From assembly GCA_958299035.1 (NCBI GenBank), contig CATQJL010000112.1, forward strand, positions 80,742,636 to 80,806,635: 64,000 nucleotides of DNA, written 5' to 3'. Within the stretch, counting starts at the first letter, position 1. Each line of letters begins with the position of its first letter. The notes beneath the pieces are model-generated. The model saw only the letters and a list, made by a program, of their open reading frames with translations. It had not been told where the DNA came from and ran no database searches. The position numbers were made by a program, and so were the translations under genes. Below are positions 48,101 to 57,282 of this stretch, one piece after another. The DNA is from Cylicocyclus nassatus. Taxonomy: Eukaryota > Nematoda > Chromadorea > Rhabditida > Strongylidae.

Positions 48101-49374
48101 ACAGCCTACAGCCTTTCTTTTTCACCATGCCTAATTTCGGTAACTTTCGGAATTGCGACCTGACAAGGAAAGGAAGGTTGGTCGAAGTGGACTTTTGTTA
48201 GAGACGGATACAGGCTTGAAAGTTATGAAACGCTAATTCGAAATCTATCTTCGTTATCTGCTGCGGGTTCCTGAGCGAGGATAGGATTTACAAAGGGTTT
48301 TATGGCAAAAACTTGCATGTGCAGCTAGAATAAAATCAGTCGTTAAAATTCAAGGCTCGAATGATTTTCGGGTTACTCTGTGCAACAAATATTTATAAAT
48401 TGGACATATCCACCCAATTCTGTCGCTTTGGAATGCTAGGAAAAGTCAAACGATTGGTTTTGCACTGGTCATGCATTAAATTTTTTGCCCATAAATACTT
48501 CCAGAAAGCTCATTGCTCAGGAACCCGCAGCAGATAAGAAAGGTATATTTTGAATCTGCGTTCGTTCTTTCATACTCTTTAAGTCAATACACTTCTCATA
48601 CAGAATTACTACTTCGACTAGCCCTCCTTCCTTGTGAGACTGTTGGGGGAACTTTACCCAGCAGATAAGGCGTACCATTTGCCAAGTAGGGTTGGTAACA
48701 TTAATAAACAACTGCTGAAACCTTTGAACATTTTACAATGTTTGGCACAATAACAGATTATGCGATTTTTCCAAAACTCAAGACTTTTGGAAGACTATTC
48801 AGAAAATTCCTTCTGAAAAGGACAGCTGAAAAAGGAAAAAATGTAACAGTTGAAACATTTGCATGACTGTTGGCTATCAAGTCACCCAAAAGTCTCAAAT
48901 AAAAATTTTTGAAAATCAGCGAAAAGTGGACATGCAGAAAAAGAGGATTGTAATCTCCAGCCTCAACACTCGCAAAAATCACATTGTGAACAAGGTAGCT
49001 GGAAAAAGAAAGTTTAGCGTCGGATATATCTTAGAGTATGTGTTTATCTTTACTGTGCGGGATTTGCGGGTCATTTTAAAAAAGGGAGAGAGTCTCAAAG
49101 TCGACCTAACATTTTTTTCTCCAAGAAAAGGTTATAGAGATATAGTAAAAAACAACTAAGGCAAGATAAGTTGATTTCAGACATTCTTACGACAACTCTC
49201 ACATTATTTACTCACCTCTCTCCCTGGTTGTACTTGACCATATCTGCTATTAGACAGAACCACTGTTGTTAGTACAAGCATGAAAAGAGCACAATTTAGC
49301 ACCAGCTAAAAGTATCGTATTTTTTACCACTTATAACGAGAATAAGAGATTTGATATCTTACTTTGTGCGCCAT
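34207..49374 (-). CDS. Gene B: giant secreted 4-Cys-module repeat protein (whole gene)
   Basis: Proposed coding exons, 5' to 3': 49363-49374, 49216-49305, 47123-47154, 45970-47071, 45877-45920, 41707-42793, 41625-41653, 37493-38585, 37404-37441, 34207-36172. Together 5493 bases, 1830 residues plus stop, all junctions in phase. Signal peptide, 61 four-Cys modules in blocks of 14, 14, 14 and 19, then a Cys/Gly/His repeat tail. It is the upstream tandem paralogue of gene A with the same exon-linker alternation; E2, E3 and E4 have identical lengths in both. The modules resemble Dickkopf-N/EB-type nematode repeats. Extracellular role unknown; matrix, cuticle or secreted binding functions are possible but unsupported. 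Confidence 0.8.
36173..37403 (-). other. Gene B last intron
   Basis: 1231 bases, closely similar to gene A's intron 14325-15745 but without its MITE. Confidence 0.7.
37404..37441 (-). CDS. Gene B linker exon L1 (38 bases)
   Basis: Acceptor TTTTTTTAG, donor GGAAC|GTGAGT. Reads KHLHQPPNIEIG plus two bases. Confidence 0.75.
37493..38585 (-). CDS. Gene B large exon E2: 14 four-Cys modules
   Basis: 1093 bases, the same length as in gene A, acceptor CGCTTCAG|A and donor GACAAG|GTATGT. 14 modules from CRIIRDC to CKVDKDC. The differences from A are scattered single residues (for example CNSDNEC for CKADNEC), which points to recent duplication or gene conversion. Confidence 0.85.
38803..38881 (+). 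other. tRNA-derived sequence (pol III A and B boxes)
   Basis: Begins GTGGTACAGTGGTGTAATGG and ends with GGTTCGAATC followed by a short arm and GTACCA. It fits a tRNA-like cloverleaf outline with complementary ends (GTGGTAC/GTACCA), but the anticodon arm is not clean, so it is a tRNA relic and not a confident tRNA gene. Confidence 0.5.
39236..39312 (-). other. tRNA-derived sequence, opposite arm
   Basis: On the minus strand: GTTGGTGCAGTGGTGTAATG (A box) and GGTTCGAATC (B box), the inverted partner of 38803-38881. Confidence 0.5.
39480..40456. mobile_element. Mariner-type palindromic MITE
   Basis: 977 bases, ends TTAGGTCGTTCCGAAAGTAA and the inverted copy (TCAGGTCGTTCC), TA on both sides. It sits six bases from the foldback element, inside the gene B intron. 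Confidence 0.85.
41020..41400. repeat. Partial Tc1-type repeat
   Basis: Diverged palindromic fragment related to 24254-24941: ATTAATACCTCTCTTCCCA, GAGTTAGCTTCAACATAGAT, and the pair GTAGGATTACGGTGGGAA / TTCCTACCGTAATCCTAC. Confidence 0.5.
41625..41653 (-). CDS. Gene B linker exon L2 (29 bases)
   Basis: Acceptor AAAATTCCAG, donor GGAAT|GTGAGT. Reads DVGNPPTVG plus two bases, joining E2 as VGIAFVLPDRKPC. Confidence 0.75.
41707..42793 (-). CDS. Gene B large exon E3: 14 four-Cys modules
   Basis: 1087 bases. Acceptor TCCATTGCAG|C, donor CGCAAG|GTAAGG. Opens IFIRPNRKPC, 14 modules from CKTDGDC to CTKDRDCPHYPATVC. Near-identical to gene A E3 except the first module, which differs strongly (CKTDGDC/CTKDREC). 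Confidence 0.85.
42794..45876 (-). other. Gene B intron between E3 and linker L3
   Basis: 3083 bases, expanded relative to gene A (1086) partly by a 1126-base hAT element. The last 220 bases before L3 are shared with gene A. Confidence 0.65.
44320..45445. mobile_element. Non-autonomous hAT element
   Basis: Ends CAGGGTTGAGCAAGAGGTCA and the inverted copy GCTCAACCCTG, flanked by the exact 8-base duplication GTTATAAG (44312-44319, 45446-45453). Eight-base duplications and CAGGG ends are hAT hallmarks. It contains C-tracts near both ends and a strong internal palindrome at 44671-44749. No transposase. Confidence 0.9.
45877..45920 (-). CDS. Gene B linker exon L3 (44 bases)
   Basis: Acceptor CAATTTGCAG, donor GGAGT|GTGAGT. 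Reads KGGKPRPVLQLTIG plus two bases. Confidence 0.75.
45970..47071 (-). CDS. Gene B large exon E4: 14 four-Cys modules
   Basis: 1102 bases. Acceptor TTCATTACAG|T, donor GACAAG|GTAACG. Opens IYSQKTDVSC and runs 14 modules from CSQTREC to CREDREC. The reading frame extends through the first module and upstream of the internal Met at about 46983 that would otherwise look like a start. Module 1-2 boundary reads GCGCRSDSDC, with an extra Cys compared with gene A. Confidence 0.85.
47123..47154 (-). CDS. Gene B linker exon L4 (32 bases)
   Basis: Acceptor AATAATTTCAG, donor GGAAT|GTAAGT. Reads IEITKETVIG plus two bases, joining E4 as IGIIYSQKTDVSC. Confidence 0.7.
47155..49215 (-). other. Gene B intron 2
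   Basis: 2061 bases between the signal exon and linker L4. It holds a foldback (48254-48541) and a degenerate mariner-type palindrome remnant (about 48650-49115). A 17-base unit (TTAGATTGGATCAAAAG) is duplicated at about 47931-47964. Confidence 0.6.
48254..48541. repeat. Foldback repeat
   Basis: Inverted ends of about 25 bases: GTTATCTGCTGCGGGTTCCT and its complement near 48515-48538. Interior not obviously palindromic. Confidence 0.6.
49216..49305 (-). CDS. Gene B signal-peptide exon (90 bases)
   Basis: Acceptor GATACTTTTAG, strong donor GAG|GTGAGT, phase 0 at both ends. Reads LVLNCALFMLVLTTVVLSNS then RYGQVQPGRE. Together with MAHK from exon 1 it forms a classical signal peptide with a charged start and hydrophobic core; cleavage is likely around SNSRYG. 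It fits linker L4 in phase. If exon 1 is wrong, the internal ATG at 49281 would still give a shorter signal. Confidence 0.65.
49363..49374 (-). CDS. Gene B first coding exon (12 bases)
   Basis: ATG GCG CAC AAA followed by donor GTAAGA, encoding MAHK. The 57-base intron and the join to the 90-base exon keep phase 0 and supply the positively charged start that the signal peptide otherwise lacks. Confidence 0.55.
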
Positions 49375-52267
49375 GTTGAGAATTGCACTCAAAAGTTGCA
49401 AAGCTTCAGCGAAATCTGTAATAGAGAAGTACTCACGAGTTTACACGAAAGGTTTCTAATAGTTGAGGTGGGCATGAAAATAAAGAACTCATATAAAAAA
49501 TTCTCTGAAAGGTCTTAAAAAAGTCTCCAAAACTCAAGTGAAAAATCGTCCATTCATAAGCTTGCCTAAAAACAAGTTCATTTTTCTTGCAAATCTTCAA
49601 AAAATTTTCTGCCATTCTTAACCAATATTTCTTTGGAGCTGGAGTGACTCGAGATTTCTGCTATGAAATACCAGCTACTCAGATTTTTCTACCATTGGTA
49701 AAGGACTATTTGACCCCAGTATGGTCGAATTTCTATAAACTCAGTTCTTTGACCATTTAAGCTCCGTTCTAATGCTGTGTATAAATGTAGAAGTAAGTAG
49801 TTTGGTATTAAACATCCAAGTTTTGTTTTTTTTCTGTTCAGCAGATAAAAATAGGATTTGTGGTCTACTATTTGAAACATTTCAATTATAACACTTTTCT
49901 CAAATTTACGCACAATATGAGGCTTCTAATTCACTTTTTTGCTTTTTTTTCATTTTTCCATAGTGAAATGAATTATTAGATTTTGTCATAATTATATTAT
50001 TTGAAATAAGATGCATATGCTTTTGAAATCTGGTTTCAAATTCATATGAGTAGTCCTACGACTTAGTAGGATAGTGGAAAAGATTTCTTGGCATCAAATG
50101 AAAAGAATGTAAAAAATTTATTTTCGACATCTTTTTGCCCTTCAACTTTCCCTTTTTCGTTGGTAATTTCTATTCTGAAGCCTGACAATCAACAAGACAA
50201 TATACTTGACCCTTATGTTTGTATTGCCATTTTTGTGCTTGTTCCTTCTCCTCTACCGACTTTTAAACGACATTTTTTTCAAAAGCTGTCGAACCAAGAC
50301 TTAGCTGCGGCGATATTCGCGTAACCTAAGCTCTGTGGGTCCAAACACTAAATCTGTGAGTAACTAACTTATGAATTCGATGATTTTGTAGCAAGACCAT
50401 CCCTTCTGTCTCTTCTGGATTTTCCATCTACCGTGCTTTCTTAGGACCGCCTTCACATGCTCAAAACAACATTGAAGATAAGTCAGAAAGAAGACTTGAG
50501 TTTACAAAAATTCCTCAAAATTTTAGCACTTTCGAATTATTGCAGAAACTACGGTATTCTTTCCCGCTCAGCAGATTTTTCGAGCTGTTCTGAAAGCATG
50601 CTGATCTAAACGAGGGGCGACGTAAAATATTAGGTGGTCTCATAATTAATGCACGTTTTTTCTAATCTCGCTCAAAAAGGCTGACTCTCAAAAAAAAACC
50701 ATTTTTTGTCCAAAACCCTTCACAGTATCTGAAAGCACAATTCTTCTAGTTTCTACCATGTGCTACCGTTTTCGCAAATCTCTATTCAAACCGGAGTTCC
50801 ATGCCTTTGAAGACAAGTAACCAAATTACAAAATTGTTTCCCTTCACTCTCCTTGCTCTAAATCTATGAGAAGTAGATAATTCTTCAAAAATTGTGCGTA
50901 ACAATTGCAAAGCCTTGTCCTACAAAATGCTTGTCAATAATGAGTTTTTGAAAAGTCCTGAGCTGAAAAATCTCGTGTCAAATTTGGCTGTTCGCTGAAA
51001 CCCATCTATGTTGCATAAAAGTCTCGAGCAAGAAGCCATTGCACAAAATCTGCTATGTACACCTGAAGTGGACCTAGTACAAATAATGTTAGGAAAACGG
51101 CAACAATTTCTCACCCTTTTGAGAAGAAAAATTTTTTAAAAAAATTCCATGTTGTGTGAGTAACTGAGATCAGTTGTTCCTCATAGTGATCCGCGTCGGG
51201 TAGTCGATCGCAACTTCAGAGTGCGCGGGAATTGAGCGCTACAAAAGGGCTCACTCATAGCCTGAGTCAGTTCTATTGTTCAGGTTGTTCACTCATTAGC
51301 TTATCATATTTTTGCTCTTCTATCATATTTTGATAAATAATTTCTTCTGCTCCTGTGCCGTCCAGACGAAGAGTGTCCGGAGCTTGAGGGACATAACATT
51401 CCAAAAGAGCAGTTATTTGGAATTGTTGGAGTGCTGAAAAAAGTGGCTATTTTTGATTTTTTTTGCGAAATTTTCTCACACAAAAAATGCTATAAACTCC
51501 AAACCTCACTCCGTAACAACCGACTTTCGGCTATATAACGAGCAAAGTTTGCGCGCTTGTAGTACGATCGAAAGCAAGTTAAGCTCTTTCAAAAGACAAG
51601 TTTTGAGATAAATGTTTGAAAATTTATCGGGCTCGAAAATCTTTCAGAGAATGGCTATGACCCAACAAAAGCATGCGTTATTTAGACAAAGGTTTGCTGT
51701 TGGCAGTAATCTTTACTGCGCTCAGAAAGATATTTTTGGAAAAGAATTATCTTGATCAGAAGCTGAAATTCAAAAACGCGCATTTTGGGGTAACCCAATA
51801 GTTGTCAAAAATGATTTTTCCTTTTTGCTTTTTCCAAATTTGATGCTGGAAAACCGTTTGACTTCTTCTGATATAGAAAACTAAAGCAAAGATTTTGGAG
51901 CGGGCAAGAACAGGTTTAGAAGCTTTCAAGTACATATATGCATTTTTCAAAACACCTTCAAAAATATTGTGAAAAAATTGAAAGAAAAAATGGGACAAAA
52001 CTTATTACGCAATCTAATAGTTGAACAGCCTGCATTCCATTCCTCATAAAAACGTTTTTTTTTCTGTGGTTCGAAACGACAAAACTGGACAAACTGGACA
52101 AACTGGACAAACTGGACAAAACTTTTTTTTCAGAATTTGCTGGTACTGTAAAACGATCGAGATGATTTACTAACCTACTTAAGATATCCTCAAATTATTC
52201 TAAAGGAAAGGAGCGAAAGAAGCCATAACCTTATCGTTAGTAACTAAATCGAAGCAGTGCTTTTCTC
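49375..52267. other. Unassigned DNA
   Basis: Almost 3 kb without a supported gene. A mariner-type end (TTAGGTGGTCTCATAATTAA) lies near 50630 without a found partner. A 10-base tandem repeat (AAACTGGACA, about five copies) is at 52080-52125. Confidence 0.45.
52080..52125. repeat. Tandem repeat ACTGGACAA
   Basis: About five copies of a 9-10 base unit. Confidence 0.85.
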
Positions 52268-52988
52268 AGGGTGTCTCATGATTTTTTACAGTTTCTACTT
52301 AACTATCATCCTTTTGCATCTTTCCCTCAATTGATGTAACTCAAGTAATCATTCGACAGGACAACGCAAGCTGTACGTGATGACTATGAAGAATCCGCCC
52401 AAATTGTATTCCACTTAAATTCTTGAAGTGAAATCTGATAGCAGTCTAAAACGAATTTTGTTGTTAGCAATCTTGTCTCCGTCCCAAAATGTCTTAGGCC
52501 TAAGGCATACCTCACGCGATTTTAGTCGCCGCGCGATTTGGCACTGCAACAACTCTCCATAGCTGGTCGTAAACGCACTTTGCTTGAGCCAAACTTGCTG
52601 TGTTTGTTACAATTAACGGAATCTACGGACATGCATCTGAGAGCCTCGCATGTTTAATCTCTAAACGGCAAATCGCCAAGTCGCGAGGATGTGGCGATAT
52701 CGCGAGAGGTATGCCTTAGGCCTTAAAAATTCCCCATTCATCCTAACGTATGCTTGACACATCGCACATTCAATTGTCCTATTTTTTTCCATAGCTAGAA
52801 ATAAAGAAAAAAGTGAATGAAATAAAATGGCAAACTCCGCTCTTAGACATCTAGAGATTCTCCCACGCACGTGATCATATAGCTCAACATACAGAAGTAC
52901 GGTCATGTATTTGTAAACTTTGAAGGTGCCGTAGTTCGTGAAAATGCTGATGTTTAGGGTAAAAACGGTAAAAAGTTATGCTACACCA
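52268..52988. mobile_element. GGGTGTYTCAT-end repeat, interrupted copy
   Basis: Repeat with inverted ends GGGTGTCTCATGATTTTTTA and TTATGCTACACC. It aligns along its length with 56783-57282, which lacks the 226-base insert at 52497-52722. Confidence 0.7.
52497..52722. mobile_element. Nested PIF/Harbinger-type MITE
   Basis: 226 bases with ends GGCCTAAGGCATACCTC and the inverted copy, flanked by TTA (52494-52496, 52723-52725). The related repeat near 57007 has a single TTA at the same place, a natural empty site. Confidence 0.85.
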
Positions 52989-53149
52989 TTACATATCGAC
53001 AAAATCGGAACACGGCATGCGAGAACTCGAAGAGAACTACTATCAGGAGAAGCATTATGCCGTTTTTGGGGCGGTGATTTCATTCAAAGTTCAGCTTTTT
53101 CGCAAATCATCTGTTTTTGCACGTGTCAATAGGCAGAGGACTACATATA

Positions 53150-54078
53150 CAGTGCTGGACATAATTATAAAGCCACTCTTGGGCAAAAGTTTTGTCAGTT
53201 TTTTCAATCCATTGGCAAGCACGCTGGAATGAAGATAAACAAACATTTCAAAGAGTGTCCGATGCAGAATTTCTTCCTCTTTCCAGCTGCTAAACTCCCG
53301 TTGTGTATCATTGCGAGAGTGACGAGATATTTGCTGGAAATTACAACCACTCGTTTTTACCATGTCCAACTTTCACTAATTTTCAAAAATTTTGTATGAG
53401 ATTTTCGGAGGAGCCCTAATAATCCCCAGATAGGGCAAACCTCTTGCCAACAAAAGCATTTTTTCTTTTATTAGCTGCTTTTCAAGATTTTGCTAAGTAA
53501 TTTTCTGAAAGTCTTGTGTTTTGAAAAAATCGCATAACCTTTCATTGTACCAAACACTGCAAAACCTACAGAATACTGAGGTTTCAACACACGATTATTA
53601 CTACCGCTACCATTACAAAGTAAATGAGCGATTCTCGCTTTGAATTATGAAGATTTTGAAACATAGGTTACGTCAGTGCGCACTCATGAAATTAAGAAAT
53701 ACTGCGAATTCCCCCCCCCCCCAAATTTCGTAGAAATTCTAAAAGACAAGGCGTACGGCTACAAAAAATTGCTTCTGTTGGCAAAAGGTTTGCCCCATCT
53801 GGTGGTTATTAGGGCTCCTCCGAAAATCTCATACAAAATTTTTGAAAATTAGTGAAAGTTGGACATGGTAAAAACGAGTTGTTGTAATTTCCAGCAAATA
53901 TCTGTCACTCTCGCAACGAAACACAACGGGAGTTTAGCAGCTGGAAAGAGGAAGAAATTCTGCATCGGACGCTCTTTGAAATGTTTGTTTATCTTCATTC
54001 TAGCGTGCTTGCCAATGGATTGAAAAAACTGACAGAACTTTTGCACCAAGAGTGGCTTTATAATTATGTCCAGCACTG
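53150..54078. mobile_element. Tc1-ended palindromic element
   Basis: 929 bases, ends CAGTGCTGGACATAATTATA and the inverted copy, TA on both sides. The ends match the style of nematode Tc1 (CAGTGCTGG). The interior is the same sequence as in 25546-26903, which has mariner-style ends. Confidence 0.85.
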
Positions 54079-54080
54079 TA

Positions 54081-55770
54081 TAACACTCGACAAGCTGCGA
54101 AGACAACCGTACAGTAATGGAACAAATTCTATAGAATGTAAAATCAAAGGTAGTTTTCTGAATTTAATAAGAAATATAACGAGCGTGAGCGGAGCAAGCC
54201 TATGATAAAAGTCTCCAATAAACAAAATCAAGGAATTCATAGCATTTGAAAAGCTGCTATAAAATGTTTTGTTGGCGCGTTTGTGAGATATTAGCATAGT
54301 ACAGTACAGCTGACAGATCCTGCAATGGAAAAATATATTGGTAGCAATGGAGCGCTTTTGAGGAATCTAAAATCAATTCTATTGTTTTCTATGACAACGC
54401 GAAATTTCGCTCACTGAGGGCTTATACATTAGATCTTCATAATCGACCTATAAAAGATGGCCCATGTGACTTTCTAAAAGCAGCGCTTTGAATTTTTGTG
54501 TTTTGTCCGGACGTTAGCAGAGGGGAAATGAGTATCTTCAGAAACACTCCACCACTATCAAGCATTTTTGCATTGCAGAAATTTGCCAAAAAATTTCTTC
54601 CCAATGCTAGTATCCCACGATTGTCCGCACATAATATTTTGTAGTGCTTTCATCTATGCTATGAATTTCTTGATTAATGCTTATAGCAACAATTATTTCA
54701 TATAATAGCGCCATCCAATGGTCATTATGTTCCTCTGTAGGAATTTTGAATGGCGAGATTTTCGATGTTATAATTTTTCGTTGCCGACAACTGGCGCTGA
54801 ATGGCCACGGAGGAATCATATTCGTACTTTGTGCCCTATGAGTATGTGTTGTGCTCATGTTGTGGGGTACTGCAGGGGCTCTTTACGCGTCGTCAGACTG
54901 CGGTTTTTACTTCATTTTCATACAAACTTTGCAGGTGAATGCTCATGGTCTCTGTGCAAATGGCTGGTAATCCTTCGGTTTTTACTTTCACAGAACACGT
55001 TAGCTACAGTGCTTACAATCAGATGCAAAAAGTGTCAGTCAGATGCAAAAAGTGTCAAAGTCTCAAGCACCCAAAGTGTACAAATTGTCCACAAAACACT
55101 ATAAGTATCCATAATCATTAAACCACTGCATGCTACGACCAAGGTGTGATCATAGGCTTGGGTTGAGTCGCATGGTACAACAAAATGCGCAACAAGATAT
55201 ATGTCCACTTTTCTTTGCACATTACAATGAAAAATTGCCAGAGATAGGCATCAAGAGTGTTTGGTTTCCAAAATGAAGGTAACTGTCTCCATGCAAGTAA
55301 GGCAATTCTGTTGCTACGTGGTACATTTATGTCACATGCAAGAGCTGTTTGCAAACGGGTAGGCGACGATGTACACGCACATGCACACCTTGATACAAAA
55401 AGCTAACAAGGAAAGGATACTCGGTCACCGTGGCCATTTGGAATGCGATGTATACTGTAAGTGCATCTCGAAACGCTTTCCAAATCTGTGCTCTATATCT
55501 GCGAAACGATCTTCTGAAGGAAGTTGTGAACTTTTTTCCTAGAAAATTTGCGTACTTTTGCGTAGTTAAAATCACCAAATTTGTTCCAAGTTACAATTTG
55601 AAGCTATTGAAGAGAATCTTAAAAGGAATAATGTTGTAATATGCCTATATAAATCATATTCAGCATTTGAAAAGGAAAGAAATTTTTTATTGATGATTTT
55701 GACCCTCCGCAGCATTGCAGTTTATTCATGGAGAAATAACCATAACTCAATTCAAATTATCGTTTCGCAG
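54081..55770. other. Unassigned DNA
   Basis: No confident exon. A short direct repeat (CAGTCAGATGCAAAAAGTGT) occurs at about 55015-55057. Confidence 0.4.
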
Positions 55771-56034
55771 ATATGCAAGACAGTATTCGAACCGGCATCA
55801 AAAGGCGCATTTTTTGATAAACAAATCATTATGAATGGCCGCGGTGACCAAGTATCCTTCCCTTGTAAGCCTCAAAGTGAACCGAAGCAACAGGAATTAG
55901 GAATGGTAGGAGAACAAATTTTCGGCGTTTGTGACTATGGAGCCCAATCTAGGAACATCAACTTTGTTGCCGTAACTTCTGAAGCGAGTTTTTTAGCTTT
56001 GGACACCTTGCGCAGCGAGACTTGCGTTAGTCAG
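55771..56034 (+). CDS. Candidate exon, unknown protein
   Basis: 264 bases (88 codons, phase 0) between acceptor ATCGTTTCGCAG and donor CAG|GTAGGC, with a good next acceptor CTTTTTTCAG after a 40-base intron. Reads ICKTVFEPASKGAFFDKQII through DTLRSETCVSQ. The following exon (from 56075) reads VNGVFKVEQSRPFQTTS. Four cysteines; no family recognised. Confidence 0.4.
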
Positions 56035-56782
56035 GTAGGCTAATGTACCCTGAATTTTCCCACCCTTTTTTCAGGTAAACGGTGTCTTTAAAGTTGAACA
56101 AAGTAGGCCATTTCAAACCACCTCAGTGGATCAGTGGATAAATGGTCCTTTTACGACGGGGTTAAGCCGCAGTCACACATGCAGGCTGAATCTTACATCT
56201 GTAATTAATCTGACTTGATAGGTTAGTCTCATACATAATGATTTGGTTTTTGCTTTAAGTACAGTATATGGACAATGCCATCTTTTTCCACGTAACGCTT
56301 TAGGGCCAGCATACCGGAAAAGCGAGTGTGCTTCTGAAAACCTAAAACCCACTTCGCAAGTCTCCCGGATACCAACCCCTCGTTCTGGACCTACTTATAC
56401 GTATTTTCTAGCGAATGCGAACATGGAGAACTGCAAAAACTCATTCACGCAATTTTATCCGCGACAAAGCCCAGATGTGAGTCGGCACAAAATGGCAAGA
56501 AGGCTCCGAAAAGGTACGAAGCCGGAAAGCGAAATTTTGCCGGAACACTGCCTATCAACCAGATAGAAACGGAACATACAAAATAGATAAAGAAAGCCCA
56601 GCGGACTTTTTATCGGTATCAACAACTTCCATCCTAACATAGTGCTTTTTACAAAAAAATAAAAGAAACTTTAGCGTTTTGCGGTTATATTTCACGCAGG
56701 TGCCTAACTTTGTGCGCCTCGAAACTTACTCGCTCGTTTTTTTTGCAGTTTGCAAAGAAAAGAGAGATTTAAATGTAGTAAG

Positions 56783-57282
56783 ATGTCCCATAATTTTTTA
56801 CAGTTTTTACTACAACCGTCGTCTCTTTCTATTTTCCCTTCAACTGATGTAGTTTGAGTAATTTTTCGACAGGGCAAAGCAAACTCTACAAGCTGGCTAT
56901 AAAGAATCTGCCCAAATCGTAATTCACCGGAAGATTTGAGCTGAATTTTTATAGCAGTCACAACGGACTTTTCCTTCAAGAATCATATCTCCGCCCCGAA
57001 ATTCTTAAAGATTCCTTATTTATCCTAGCATAGGCTTGACAAATCGCATATTCAACTGTGCACTTTTCGTATTTTTTCTATGGCTAAAAATAAAGAGAAA
57101 ATGGACGCACAGAAAATGGCGAACTCCGCGCTCCGAGACGTCCTCTGCTCCTCCCACGCATGTGATCGTATAGCTCAGACATACAGAAGTACGATCACGT
57201 ATCTGTATCCTTTGTGATTGCCCCAGTTCTCGAGAAATGCTGATGTTTAGGATGAAAATGGTAAAAATTTATGAAACACCCC
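56783..57282. mobile_element. GGGTGTYTCAT-end repeat, uninterrupted copy
   Basis: Homologous to 52268-52988 without the nested insert; ends TTATGAAACACCCC. Left end slightly eroded. Confidence 0.65.
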
